Positions 1 to 12,502 of a stretch of 64,000 bases of DNA are shown here, piece by piece. Position numbers and translations under genes: made by a program. Source of the DNA: Pyropia yezoensis (lineage: Eukaryota > Rhodophyta > Bangiophyceae > Bangiales > Bangiaceae); NCBI GenBank assembly GCA_009829735.1, contig CM020619.1:9104375-9168374 (forward strand). Direction: 5' to 3'. Position 1 is the first letter of the stretch. Each line of letters starts with the position of its first letter. The notes beneath the pieces were generated by a model. That model ran no database searches. It saw only the letters and a list, made by a program, of their open reading frames with translations, and was not told the DNA's origin.

Positions 1-522
1 CCGCGGGCCCGACACCTTGCGCGTCCTTTCAAACTGCTACGTAATGCGCGTCATCATGCCGATGGCAGCAATGAAGCTGAGGTGGGAGAGCACCTCGGTG
101 ACGCCCGTCCGCTCCAACTTGAACCGCTTCACGTGCCAGTTGCCCGTTCTGATGGCGAACTCCAGGTCCTGTGTGATCGTGTCCCAGCGTACGTACAGCA
201 GCGCGTCGTAGCCCGAGATGGAGCCGCCGCCCCGCCGGCCGGGCGCGGAAAAGTCGTTCTTCTTCCATTTCGCGAAGTGGAGCTCTGCCAACCGCTTGAT
301 GTCCGAGCACAACACTTTGAAGATGTCTTCAAACAGTAGGGATCGCAGCTGGCTGGCCAGCTCCAGCCGCTTGTTGCCGTAGTCGTCCTTGTCGTCAACC
401 ATGGTCGGGTCCTCGGCGGCGGCCAGAATCCGCCGCTTCATCGGCGCCATGTAGATGCACTTGTCCCGACAGTTGTACCGCCGGACGGGGACGTGCGCGA
501 GGACGACTCCCGTGTAGTGGTT
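1..522 (-). pseudogene. RNA polymerase III subunit 2 (RPC2) fragment, in-frame stop
   Basis: The minus strand reads the central part of the second-largest RNA polymerase III subunit, a core catalytic subunit that transcribes tRNA and 5S genes in the nucleus. Recognisable in order are a KCIY-like segment, YGNKRLELA, LLFED, TGNWHVKRFK and IGMMTRIT. After a TAG (37-39) the frame continues with QFERTRKVSGPR, so the stop replaces one residue of a highly conserved block. The frame is closed on the other side by a TAA (523-525), with no obvious exon boundary. RPC2 is favoured over RPB2 because of the GNW-KRFK and MMTRI blocks, from memory of the families. The fragment covers about 170 codons of a protein normally above 1,100 residues and runs off the left edge. 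It may be a decayed partial copy, or a gene with a sequencing error or unusual introns. Confidence 0.72.
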
Positions 523-1385
523 TTACGGTATAGGCCTCTAGCACCCAGATAAAACAGAGAACCTTACCGAGAAAAAACACAGGGAGACCGGTGAGATACG
601 AAGCCCCCAACCGTCTGGCTGTCTAAGACGTGACGAGCAAGCACCAGAGCGGCAGTATTCACGAACACACAAGTTGCCTTTACGAAGGGGACAAGCAACG
701 AGCACCCCCATGCGCACATATACCCCCCTCACCCAGCACCCAGCGACCCTACCCCCCGGGCCACGTGCGGGCCAATCATATTCCAGGCCAGCGGTGTTAG
801 CAGGAATCTCTACGCCCTCCTCCCACGGATCATCCCAGCCAGCGGGGCACTGGCCCCAAAGCAAATACAACAACAAATCCCTCAAAAATACAGAAATTCG
901 AAAACAAAGTAGCCCCCTAGGGGGGGTAAAACCCATACATTTGCATTGTGCTTACGCCCACCCAAATCCAGTACCCCGGGGAGATACCGGTGCCGGTCTC
1001 GGGTCACCCCATTCCCGGGTGAGCCGAAGGATCCCGGCGGGACCCACACACTGGGGGCCATGCGGATAGCCGCGTGGCCACCCAGTGAGGGCTCCACGTG
1101 TGCGTGCCTTGGCACCGGTGGCGCCGTATGCAACCGTGTCGCCTGGGCAGTGCCCCGGCGCGAGTGTTGGGGGATCCCTTGGATCCCCACAAACACCAGC
1201 GTCGGTGTCATCGATCGTGGCCTTCCACCAAGATCGGCAAGGCTACGTACAGGCTCACCTGCACTGGACGCATCCAGATGGTGAGGCAGGTACCCCTGTA
1301 TCGCCCTCGCGGGACATTCACAAAGAACTTTCCGCGGAACATACCTGAGCGGCCAGACTAGATTGCAACGCGATCCATTGTGGCA
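523..1385. other. No gene recognised
   Basis: Short overlapping frames on both strands show no family motif. I see no LTR of the family found at 12.8 and 34.8-39.4 kb. Confidence 0.5.
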
Positions 1386-1690
1386 AGGCCCGAACGCCAG
1401 CATGGGCCGCACTCAATCGACCTGTTCGCAACCAAAGCGAACAGGCACTTACCCCGATACGGTTCTCAAGAACCGGATCCGGCGGCCGAGAGGTGCAACT
1501 CAATGCACCATGACTGGGGCCACCACAACTCATGGGCGAACCTGCCGCGTCAACTATTACAGGCGATTGCGGACAGGCTGTCAGACAGTGACCCTATTGT
1601 GGCGTTTGTGGCCCTCGTTCCTCCTCCGGGGACAGCGGAGTGCTGGCCTGCGTTGGGGCGTCAGCGGAACATTGGTCGGCCGTCACGGGA
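1386..1690 (+). pseudogene. DIRS/tyrosine-recombinase-type retroelement pol scrap
   Basis: One frame reads HSIDLFATKANRHLPRYGS, then DPAAE, a W, SWANLP, a hydrophobic helix and IVAFVALVPPP with a W. This is the order seen just downstream of RNase H in DIRS-like and related retroelements (DLFA..N..LPRY.S..PDP.A....W...W.NPP...VP.WP). No reverse transcriptase precedes it and no tyrosine recombinase follows, so it is a truncated relic of about 100 codons. It lies upstream of an unrelated Ty3-type gag. The match is from memory of the motif, without alignment. Confidence 0.5.
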
Positions 1691-2389
1691 TGGCGGGCGT
1701 TGCTGGCCGTTGGTTGTGGACCGACCGAGGGAGGCGGTTGTACCCCCCTGGACTTGGTGCCCTTGGAATTGACTGTCTTCTATGCATTTGTCTCTTCTCG
1801 ATTTTCCTTGCGTATTTTCGTGCTTTTCGCCCTTTTTCTCCCATTGGGTTTTTCGGGCGGATTGCATCTGTGTGTGGGGGGTTTTTCGCTTGCTTTTCTT
1901 TCGAGGGATTATTGTTGGCACGGGTGCCCCGGTGCGCTCCGGTGTAGGCCGGGTGCATGCTTTCACTTGGCCCGCTGGGGAGGGCGCCTGGGAGGTCACT
2001 TGGGGAGCTCTTTGGAGGGTTCTTAGGGGCTTGGCCCGGGGTCCCAACGAGGTCCCTCTTGTAAAACAACGTTGCTTTGGGTTTCTCCTTCCCCTTGGGC
2101 AAAAGCCTTTTACCTTTACCTCGGACCTTGAGGTGGGCAAGCGCGCGTGGGGTTCCCTGGCCCGTTCCTTCTAGTGGTTATCCGTTGTCCCTCTGGGGTG
2201 GATTGGGTTCCCTGTGGGCACGCGGTGGTCATAACGCTACATTAATGGTGAAGCAGCAGGGGAGGGGCAAACTTTCTCCCGTATCAGGACGCCTCTCTCC
2301 CTCTTTTGTAGCGGATCGCCGTGCTCTCGTGGTTCCTACTCCCTCCTAGCGGGGCCTGACGGCCTACTAGTCGAGTGTCGACGGCCAAC
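1691..2389. other. No gene; pyrimidine-rich leader upstream of gag
   Basis: The stretch around 1770-2100 is T-rich compared with its surroundings and leads into the gag ATG at 2390. It could be the untranslated leader or the LTR end of the first Ty3-type element, but no TG...CA terminal repeat matching the 12.8-kb LTR family is visible. Confidence 0.35.
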
Positions 2390-4095
2390 ATGGCGGACCT
2401 ACCCCCTGACGGTCGGGGCCTGGGCCGCGGTGCGCCGTCGGACGTGTCCCAAGTTACGCCGGCGGGCGGAGGTGAAGGCTCAGGGGTTGGCCGTGGCCGT
2501 GGTCGCGGTGGGCCCTCGAGACTTCCCCCGCCCCGTTCTCTTACTCCGCCCTTTGGTGGGCCTAGCCGTGGCCTACCAACCTTGGGGCCAACTGATCTAC
2601 GGTCGGTCCTAAACGACTTTCGAACGGACATCTTGGCCGAGGTGTCCCGGGCTGTAACTGCCAGCCAGGCGGCCAGCACCCCCACGGTCGTAGAGGATCA
2701 AGAGGGCCAACCGGGTTTCACCGGTGGCTCGCGCACAAGCAAGAAGAGCAAGGGCCGTCGTGGCCGCCGTCGTCACCGTCGTGGCGATTATTCGTCGTCG
2801 GATTCGGATTCTAAGTCGTCTACGTCATCGGCCATCGAGGGTGACCAGGACGAAAGTGAACACGTGGCTCCCAATGTCTCGGAAGGCCCCAGGGTAATCG
2901 CGGCAGCGGACGACCGCTTTGCCCGTGTGTTGGATTACAACACGTATCGGCTGCGGAACTGGGCGACTAAATACGGTACGAAGGAGGCCAGTAAGATGGG
3001 GAGGACGGCCAAGAATATGAAACACTCCTTTGGAGGCTACCCCCCGTTCTCTGGCAAGGAACCCCTGAAGGTCTTCTCATGGCTACGCAAGTTCACCAAG
3101 GCCTGCGACGATAATGGTGTGTCGGAGGGGATGGCCCTCTACGCGGTGCCCCACTTTCTTTTGGGTGACGCGGAGATGAGACACACGCGGGCCCTCCCTG
3201 ATTCGGCAAGTACGTCGGGTGGTTGCTCTATTACGACGTACCCCGAGGCCATCAATTGGTTTTGGAGACCTACGCGGAGCCGCATACGCTGGCCTTGGCG
3301 CAAGACAAGTTTAGTCGGGCTGCGAAGGAGTCGGATGAGACCGTTGAGGCCTTCGCTCTACGCCTACGAAGCCTCTCTGAGTCTTGAGGGAACATCCATT
3401 CCGAAAGGACTATGAAGCAACAACTCATTCAAGGCCTATCGGAATTCCTGCGTACGGACGCTTTCGTCTACGACGACCCCGCCTGCACGAACCAAAAGTT
3501 GGTTACGTACACGGCCGGCAAGTTCAAGGCGGCCAAGGATGTCATCGAGTTGGCCAAGGGGGGCTCAAAGGGGGAGGACGGGGGTCGAAGGACCTCATTT
3601 ATCCCACGTCCCCCTACGCCACGGCCGCGGCTTCCTGCGATGGCCATCGGTGAGGTGAAGGCCACGGAGGCAACAGAAAAGACGGCCAACCATCAGGCCG
3701 ATGACAAGGCTACCCCCTCGCGGTGGGCATACGAGCTCGCCACTCGTCGCTATTTGGCCAGCCGGACGCAAGAGGGACGTGGACCGCTGCGTTGCTACGT
3801 ATGCTGGGAGGCAGGCCATATGGCCCACCAATGCCACAAGCTATCGGAGGCCCAGCGGGAGAATGTGATCAGGGCCCGCGACGCGTTCATGCAGTCCACA
3901 CGGGGGCACAAGAAGATCAACGATGAGGCCAAGTACCGTGAGCAGCGGGACATCAACCGTCGGACTCGAATTGCGGTGGTACAGGCCCTCTGCGATGGGA
4001 TTGAACAGTCGGACGAAGAGGAGGACGTCCGTCGGTCGGCCAAGTCTCTACGGGCCGTGTCGGCTGGACCCCCTCCGCCTTCGGGGGAAGCATAA
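2390..4095 (+). pseudogene. Ty3-type retrotransposon gag, frameshifted
   Basis: Gag forms the virus-like particle that packages retrotransposon RNA. The frame starts at ATG 2390 with a Gly/Arg/Pro-rich N-terminus, a basic KKSKGRRGRRRHRR patch and a Ser/Asp tract, then a capsid-like helical region. Between about 3200 and 3260 the conserved reading moves to another frame (QLVLETYAEP, DETVEAFALRLRSL). A TGA follows there, and the gene continues at 3412. The C-terminal part carries a CCHC zinc knuckle, CYVCWEAGHMAHQC (C-x2-C-x4-H-x4-C, near 3796-3837), and an acidic tail ending at TAA 4093-4095. Pol continues in the -1 frame, with open sequence overlapping the gag end, as expected for frameshift expression in an intact ancestor. 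This copy is dead. Confidence 0.8.
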
Positions 4096-4115
4096 CGGGG
4101 AGTGGGCCCTCACCT

Positions 4116-6843
4116 ACTCCCCGTTCAAGGGATAGACCCTGCACGCCTACTATGATTGCATGTACTACTACGCCCTGTTCTACTGTACTCCCTTGCGGGG
4201 CCCCTGCTTTTGGGCCCAAGGAGTGCAACCCAGGGAGGCCCTGTGCGTTCAAAGGGGCCCTCCTGGTACTACGAAAGAGGAACTTCGAAATTAACGTGGC
4301 CATCCCGTTCACGGCGCAACACCCGGCGAGGCCTACGAAGGCGGTCTTGGACACCGGAGCCGGCCCAAGCGTTATTATGGAGGAATTCTTGCCTAATGAC
4401 TGGCGACGCTACGCCTATAGGCCCCCGAAATCAACGCGGGTCTGTGACGCATCGGGACAGCTTCTACGAGCCCTTACCATACTGGAGGTGGCCGTCCTAG
4501 TTGGGGGAAGGGCCAAAGTGTTCAGCTTCTTGATCGTCAAGGCCCTATCCGTTCCGGTTATCTTGGGGATGGACTTCCAGAAGCAGAACGTAAGGGCCAT
4601 CTATCCGGGAACGGAGGCCGTGCGTTGGAATGACGGGGCCCTTACGGAGGCCATCAGGGTATGGGAGGGCAAGGACCTGCCGGACCTGAACAAGCATGGC
4701 AACTCTCCGCGGATCGACCCGGCGGCCCTGTGCCTCTCCAAGTCCGTCACGATTGAGCCCTACTCGATTCAGGCCGTCTACGGTTGATGCGGGACTACTG
4801 GGCGGTGCCTGCTGTGGAAGGGACCTGTTAAGATGGCCGAAAAGGGCGTCTTGACGCACAACGCGCTGGCCGACGTCAAGATCCGGCGGGCCTTTCAGTT
4901 CTTCCTCACCAACATCACCAGCCGGCCTGTTAATCTCCCCAAGGGGTATGCGGTTGGCCTCGTTGAGCCCTACGATGGGCCTGTCTACAAGACCTACGAA
5001 GGGCCGTGCTCACCCCCTGGCGAAGGGGCTTCCCCAATCGGGACGCTGGCTGAAGGTCCAAGAGTCGAAGCCGGTGTAGCGCAAGGGCCTAAGTTGTACT
5101 CAGGGCAGGCCAACGACGCTTCACATACGAGCAGTGAAGCGGAGGCTCAAAATCAAGACGGCCCTAAGATGCCGCGGATTGCCTACGAGTTGATCCCACC
5201 CGAATTCCACGTGGCCGTACGAGATTTGGTGGCCCGCTACGGGGGATTATGGGATGGCCAGCTAGGCCGTATGGACATCACGCCCCATCGTATAACGTTG
5301 ACGCCGGGGGCCAAGCCGGTACGGTCGCAGCCCTACCGGACGGGTCTTTACCACTGCCTGTTGATAGCGGAGTAGGTGGCCAAGCAGCTCAAGTTGGAGG
5401 TTATAGAGCCCTCGCAAGCCGAGTGGTCCTTCCCGGTGGTCATCGTGCCAAACTCCGACGGCACTCCAAGGTTTTGCGTGGACTACTGACGGCTCAAGGA
5501 TGTGACGGTCAAAGATACCTACCCCCTCCCACGGATGGACGACTGCATTGACTTCCTGGGGGAGGCCACCGTCCTTTCAATGTTGGACTGCAATATGGGC
5601 TACTGGCAGATCCCTGTGTCCGTCGAGGATCAAGACAAGACGACGTTCACCTGCCATGAGGGGACCTACAAATACGTACGGCTTCCATTTGGCCTGACCA
5701 CCGCACCTGCTACCTTCCAAAGGGCCATCGACATGCTACTAGCGGGCCTCAAGTGGAAGACGGTGCTGGTTTACCTGGACGATGTTTTTGTATTTTCCCG
5801 GACGGTTCAAGAACACCTGGGCCACCTCGAAGAGGTCTTCTCCCTGTTAGCCAAGGCCGGCGTATCCCTGAAGGCCAGCAAGTGCTTCCTCTTTCAAGAG
5901 GAGGTCGAGTACGTCGGCCATATTGTCGGCAAGGGGCAGGTCCGAGTGAACGAGAAGAATCTCGGGGGTCTTAGGCAAGCGGAGCCGCCCAAGACCAAGA
6001 AGGGCCTGCGCAGCTTCCTAGGCATGTGTAATATCTATAGGAGGTTTGTGAAGGACTACGCGGAGGTGGCTCGGCCTTTGACGGTCCTCACCAGTACGAA
6101 GATCTCCGACCCGCTGCCCGAGTTTACGAAGGAGCAGCTGAGGGCCTTCGAGGATTTCAAGTGGAGACTGACCCACAGACCCATTTTGGCCCTCCCGCGA
6201 CGAAAGGGGCAGTACACGGTCGACACGGACGCCACTGCTACCCAAGTTGGCTGTGTCTTACTCCAATAGCAGCCAGAGGGTGGCCTCAAACCTGTTGGGT
6301 ACTGGAGTCGGCCCCTGTCGCAAGCCGGGAGGAACTACAGTACCACCGAGCGCGAATATCTGGCCGTAGTGTGGGCCCTCTTCCTCCTGCGGCCCTACCT
6401 TTTGGGCACACGTTTCATCGTGAGGACGGACCACACAGCCCTCAAGTGGATGCTCCACATGGACGGAGCACATGGCCGGTGGGCCCAGTGGCGGCTACGG
6501 TTGGCCGAGTTTGACTACATCGTGGAGACGCAGGCCGGCGCGGCCCATCATGCAGCTGACACCATGCCAAAGCTCAAGACGACGGGGGTCGACACGAAGC
6601 CCATCCCGGAGGAAGTCCCCTGTCTACTCACGTTGGCCAACTTTGCTCGTGGCTGGGTGGCCCCCGATCCTAAGACGAACAAGGGCTTCCCTCCCCTCAC
6701 TGTGAAACGTCTGATTAGGGCCCAATCGACGGAAGCACGCTGCGTCGAGATCCGAGCCGAGAGGGACAACAATACCGCTTCCTTGAATCGAAAGTCGCAG
6801 GTACCGAACGAAGTGCACTCCAACGTTGGAGGTCCGAGGCTAA
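4116..6843 (+). pseudogene. Ty3-type pol, element I: protease, reverse transcriptase, RNase H
   Basis: Pol domains follow in order. The protease has LDTGAG and ILGMDF. The reverse transcriptase has VVIVPNSDGTPRF, PLPRMDDC, LPFGLTTAP and the catalytic YLDD near 5775. RNase H starts at TVDTDA and includes TEREYLAV and RTDHTALKWM. In-frame stops occur at 4785 (TGA), 5373 (TAG), about 5488 (TGA) and 6267 (TAG). The reading drifts after RNase H, and the integrase, chromodomain and 3' LTR are absent. At about 6800 the sequence switches to the protease end of a second, related element. This is therefore a dead 5' half of an element that lost its 3' half by deletion or recombination. Confidence 0.85.
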
Positions 6844-9800
6844 CTATGTGATCGACATCAATGGTGGGATACTGCCCATTGTTGGTGCTGTGACTCTGCT
6901 AACTAGGCCGGAGTCCCATGAGGTCGACTTGACCTATGGTGTGGTTGAGAACATGCCGGTGCCCCTGCTTCTGGGCACCCCGTATGTGGTGACTCAGGTG
7001 CCTTTGATTCACGGGCCTCAGGACAGGGTTAAGTGGTTGAAGGGGGAAACTGTCCCCATCCTTGGTAAGGGGAAGTCTGTGGCTCCTTTGACAGTATCAA
7101 AGTCGAAGCCTATTTGTTCTGTGAGAGAAGGACTAACTGCTACCTTGCGTCTGGCCCGTAAAGTCACGCTGCTTCCCAACTCGGTGGCACACGTTGACGT
7201 GGTAACTGATTACACGGGGAACGGGATGGTGCACCCTAATCCCGTCTTGCTCGTAAGCACGAAGTGCATGTCGCCCTTGGCACGAAGGACTACAAAGCCG
7301 GAGTCCCATGGAAGGTCCAGGAGATGAAACTGAGCTCTTCACCCAAGTATTTCAAGTCGGGTGCCAAGTTCGGCTGTATCGACGAGTACGAGGGGTTGGT
7401 GATAGCGGTCACCCTTAACTCGGGAGTGACCGGCGGCAAGAATCCCGCGAAGGAGAAGGACAGAGCCAAGTCGGCAGTGGACCTATATCACAAGTTGTGG
7501 GATGGCCGATCGGGACTCATGAAGGCCACAGAGCACCGGATCGAGTTGAAGCCCGGTGTGGCCCCTTTTGGTCAACAACCGTATAGGGGAGGGCCTCGTT
7601 CAAGGGCCCCCGTCAAGAAGAAAGTTGCTCACATGGAGGCCCTCAACGTGATTGAGGCCAGCAACACCGAGTGGGCGAGCCCAGTCGTGATCGTCCCCAA
7701 ACCGGATGGGACACCACGGTTCTATATTGACTACCGTAAACTCAACGAGAACACGGTGAAGGATAGTTATCCTATTCCAAGGATGGATGACTGTCTGGAC
7801 TCACTGGGCGAGGCAAACGTGTTCTCCACCCTAGACTGTAACGCGGGTTACTGGCAAATTCCCATTGCCCCGGAGGACAGGCATGAAACTATCTTTACCG
7901 GTCACTGTGGTACCTACCAGTGCAAGCGGTTGCCGTTTGGGCTGTGCAACGCGCCGGCAGCTTTCCAGCGCGCCATGGACATGAATCTGGCAGTAGTACG
8001 GTGGCAGATCTGTCTTGTGTCCCTCGACGATATCATCGGGTCCTTCCGAACTTTGGAAGAGCACATTGACCATCTTGGTCAGGTGTTTTAGCTACTTGCT
8101 GACGCCGGTGTATCGCTGAAGGCAAGCAAGTGCCAGCTCTTCACTCAGGAGGTGGAATACTTGGGACATGTTGTCCGTCCGGGGCGCCTCAGTGTCAACG
8201 AGAAAAACTTGAGTGCCATCCGTAAGGGTCCGTACCTTCGGACCCAGACCCAGATGAAGAGCTTCCGCGAGATGTGTAACGTGTACCGACGTTTCACAAA
8301 GGGCTTCGCCAAGGTGGCGAAGCCGCTGAACGAGCTAGTCAGCTCGACGCTGCCGAAGAATCTGCCTCCCCCAAGTCGAGTGGAGCAGGAGTCCTGTGAG
8401 ACCCTTCGAGACCAGTCGCTGAACCCTCCCATCTTGGCTGATCCCATGGTGGGATGCCACTACGTCCTCGAAGTGGATGCTAGCTACGACCAACTTGGTA
8501 GTGTGCTGCTACAGCAACTGCCGGACAAGGAGTACTTGCCGGTGGGATACTTCAGCAAGGGGTTGAACTCGGCCGAAAGAAGCTACGGAGTCACCGAGTT
8601 GGAGGGACTCGCACCTAGCTGGAGAGACTCGCAGTGGTATGGGCGGTGACTTCACTTCGTCACTACAAGGAGTGTGAGAGGTTCCTCATCCGTTGTGACC
8701 ACCGCGCGTTGCAGTTCATCTGCAAGACGGATTGCACCAACCCCCGCCTCATTAGGTGGCGGGTGCGGCTGGCGCCCTTCAACTTTGACATTGAGTACCG
8801 TCCCGGCCGGCAACATGCCTTGGCCGACGGTCTGTCTCGGGAACCTACCACGGGGCTAGACACTAACGCAATCGATGAGGGCATCCCCATCTTGGGGGTG
8901 GTCACGCGCTCGGGTCAAACGTTGAACCCCGAGGCACCAGGGAACAAGATGTGTTTGCCCCTGTCAGTGGACACCGTGGTGAGGGCACAGGCCGAAGATC
9001 CGTTCTGCAAGTCGCAGAGGGAGGCGCTTGATGCAGTGGCGGAGACGCGGTTCTTCGTCGGAGAGGATGGCCTCCTCTTGAGCAGGGGGGCAATTCAGGG
9101 CACTGAACACCTTGTTGTCCCCGCATCCCTGAAGGATAGTATCCTTGAGCGGGAGCATAATGCTCGTACAGGTGGACATCTGGGGTCTGGTAAACTTTAG
9201 CAGACCCTGAGGACCCGGTACTACTAGCCCTCGATGGTGGTGGACATCTACAGTTGGGTGGCTGCCTGCACAAGTTGTGCGCAGAACCGTCTCATGGAAC
9301 GGCGGCCCACTACGACCATTTTGCTGTTCCCGGCTAAGGATCCATTTGCCGCGTTGGCAACGGACATCCTCGGGCCTCTGCCAGTGACCGACGAGGGCAA
9401 CCAGTACCTCCTGGTCATCTGCGATCGCTTCACGAAACTTACGCGAGCGATCCTACTGGCTGAGATCACGGCCTTGTCGGTCGCGTCAGCCTTCCTAGAT
9501 CACTGGGTTGCCGCGTATGGCATCCCAGATAGTACGCTATCGGACAACGGACCGCAACTTGCGTCCGTCCTGTTTCAGGGAACGCTGGACAAGTTGGGGG
9601 TTCGGGCAAACTATGCCACCCCCTACCACCCACAAACGAATGGGCAGGTGGAGCGCTGCAACAAAACTATTGTTCGGCAGCTGCGCCACTACGTGAGCAC
9701 GTGAAAACGTGGGACCAATACATTTCTATTTTGACTACTGCCTACAATTCGCAGGTTCACTCTTCTACGCGGGAAGCACCCCTCGCTTTTGTGACTCCGC

Positions 9801-10450
9801 GCCGTGTGCAGTCTATTGCTGTACGGCGGCCGCTTCCAAGTAGGGAGGCTGGTGGCGGGACACCTACTCCTGCTGAGAGTAAGGTGGAGTTCGCTGCGGG
9901 GCTTGAGAAGCTCATCCCTAAAGTCAGAGCTGAGATGGACAAAGCGCAGAAGCGCGAGCAGCGTACTTTCGACAAGAAGGTACGTAACACCAAGCACATC
10001 CCCAAGCATGGTGACTGGGCGCTGGCACATTCACATACCCCGACTGGGGGTAAGCTGGTGTTCCAAACGAAGGGACCATACCAAGTCCTTCGTACGGACG
10101 GGCGGCGGTTCACCATCGAAAGTGACGATGGGATCCGTACAGTAATCGGACAGGACGTGGTGAACGTTGCACCACCTCCTCCAGGCGACCCGACTTGGGC
10201 GCGTGCGCTCAAGGCGTGGCGTTTGCCTTCGCTGCCTGCGGCCACCCAGGGCCCGCAGGAGTACGTGTTCGACAGGTTTGTCGATCACTGGTGGGATGAG
10301 GATGCTAACCGCCTCATGCTGAGGGTGCGCTGGTTTGGCTATGGCGCCAAAGACGATACGTGGGAATATGTGGAGGACCTCCTTGCTGAGAAGGTCCGAC
10401 CTTACTGCGCCCGGAATGACATCGACCCCGATCGCCCTCCCTCAACGTGA
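6800..10450 (+). pseudogene. Ty3-type pol, element II: PR end, RT, RNase H, integrase, chromodomain
   Basis: Reading starts inside a protease-like region (PVPLLLGTPYV). The RT follows with PVVIVPKPDGTPRF, PIPRMDDC, LPFGLCNAP and SLDD in place of Y/F-x-DD, then RNase H (LEVDAS, VTELEGL, RCDHRALQF). The integrase has an N-terminal H..H/C..C zinc site (REHNARTGGH, CTSC) and the DDE core: D in ATDILGP, D in SDNGPQ, E in GQVERCN. The C-terminus is a chromodomain (EYVFDRFVDH, LRVRWFGY, DDTWEYVEDL, about 10258-10400), which marks chromoviruses and is thought to target insertion to chromatin marks. Stops at 8089, 9198 and 9226 (all TAG) and frameshifts near 8640 and 9700 make it inactive. Gag and a 5' LTR are missing. 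Confidence 0.85.
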
Positions 10451-10561
10451 GAGAAGGCCAAGTGGTCGTGCCAAGAGAGTGCTTCAAGTCGAAGTGGTAC
10501 GCAAACGGGCTTTTAACTACAGCCCTAACGCTCTCACTCTCACAACAAGGGCAGCTGCAAA

Positions 10562-12502
10562 CTAGGAACGCATGCTAGACTCCCCACCACCATGACCGTC
10601 GCCCTCACGTGGAGGCGAGCGGCGAGACCCCCGCCGGTGACGATCACCGCTCGGTGGGGCGGACGGCTCCAAGTCTGAGTCGTCACGAACATGCCGGTCA
10701 CGGGTGTGACGACGACCGCGGTCACTAGCTTGCTTGGTATTGCGCGCAAGTTGGCGGCGCAGACGATGGACCGACTCCGTCTCGGACGGGGTGGATGACT
10801 CCGACTTGGAGTAAGACAACTCGTATTCCGCCACGGAGGGATAGCACCGCGAGTGGCGGCGACGACGACGAGGCGGTGAGTACGCTCGGCTCGCCCGACA
10901 CTTGCCGCCCCCAAGTGGGGCCGACAAAGGCATGATGGACCCGATACGGGCCAACTCGGTCGTCATAAACTCCGCGACTGACTTGCAACTTGCAGTCGAG
11001 ACGACAGTGCGAGCGCGTTCCTCAACTTGAGTAGCCTCCGACGTTTGGAGGATAGCAGCCAACGCGGCCATCCACTACAGGGTGCACACCAACGCGGTGT
11101 GAAGCATCTCAGAAGCCAAGGGCGCGGACGGCAACACCAACTTGGGGTAGACCGTAAGTAGAGTAGCCCCCAAGTTGGGGGACACAGGCGTGGATGACTC
11201 AACCGCGACGCCGATCGGGATGTCCCCGTGCGGCTGGAACGGAACAGGAGGAAGAGGAGGGGCTCGCCGACTCTGCGGAGCCCGAGGGTAGCCGCGACCC
11301 CGAGTTGGGGCCGCCGAAGTGCCTTTCGCAAGGTTCTCTTGGTGATTCGATACGCCCACCACCGTCCCCTTCTCCGGGGGCGGCGCAGTGTGGCGCTCCA
11401 CCCCTGGGGCATACGTGTAGTCCCCGATGCCGAACCCCTCCTTTTGTTTCACGCGGCCGTCGTGAAGCTCAAGGCTGACTCAGACGAATTGGCGAAGTGC
11501 GCCATCGTCCTTGGGCCCACGGGAAGGTCGGCGCAACTTGTGCTCGATGTTCTTCCACTCGATGAGCTTGTGGAGCTTCAACATCTCCTCGAGTAGAGTG
11601 AGTTGAGGCGACGAGCACCCCTCAGAAACTTGCTGAGGGGTGAGCTGCTCCAAACCTCGGATCAGGCGAGGCAGGAGGTGCCAGAACATCCCGCGCCTCT
11701 GGACGCAGGCCACCCAGGTCGACATGACCTCAAGGAGCCGGAGTGTAGCCAACATGGCAAACACTAGGTGGTCCGGGCTAGCCGTCATCATGACGGAGCC
11801 AAAGCGATCCATCAACCACGGTAGTAGCGCGGGGAACCCATAGCGGACCTCAACTTGGGGCCACCTTTCGGGCTTCTTGGGGTAGAGTAACTGCTTGTTC
11901 GCCGGCGCTTGTTGTGCAAACTCAAGTTGAGCAGTGGTCACCAAGTAGGGACCTCGTCGGATTTACTTTTCCATCCGCACGTCGAAGTGATTGACGTGTG
12001 GATCGGAGGTACGGAGGAACGGGGGGCGAGTTGCCACCGCGTCCCGCGTGAACGTCGGCACGTCCCCGGGGCCCTCGGTGGTACTTCCGCGGGTCAACAA
12101 GTTCTTGACCCGCTGCACGTCTTCGACCTCTTCGTCGTCCAGGAAGGCAACCTGGACCATATTGAAGTCGGGAGGGAACCCGACCCTACGGGGGAACTTC
12201 TCCCGTAGGCGCCCCCAGATTCGATCCATCGCTGTGCCAACTCAGCCGCAGCGGATGATCGTCAGGCCCTCCTCGTACAGGGGCCAGGGTGGGTAGAACC
12301 ACCTCCCCAGGGCCTCTCGTGGAGTAACGGGGCCTACCTCCGGGGGAGAGCCCGCCGCCAACCCAGAGTCGGGTGGCGCAGGCATCCCATCCCCCGGGGC
12401 AATCGCGGAGCTCCCGCTGGAAGCCCCGATGGGTGCTACGACGCGAGGCGCGTCCTCCATGCGCTCGTCCAGGGAGTCAGACTCCACCCCGGAGTACACC
12501 AT
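10562..12502 (-). pseudogene. Long antisense gene of the chromodomain retrotransposon (aORF)
   Basis: On the strand opposite to pol, between the pol stop and the 3' LTR, one frame runs about 650 codons with no frameshift. It is interrupted only by stops at 12242 (TGA), 11963 (TAA), 11480 (TGA) and 11075 (TAG). The ATG at 12502 opens AMVYSGVES..., then an acidic/Pro-rich part, WFYPPWPLYEE, FLDDEEVEDVQR, a helical Leu-rich middle (LPWLMDRFGS, LEEMLKLHKLIEW) and a basic Arg/Ser-rich C-terminus (PPRRRRRHSR). The first 130 codons are conserved at protein level in the second copy (38123-38608), where the TGA at 12242 is an Arg codon. I do not recognise the family, and there is no CCHC knuckle. A TATA box lies 280 bases upstream at 12782-12789. 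Confidence 0.7.
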
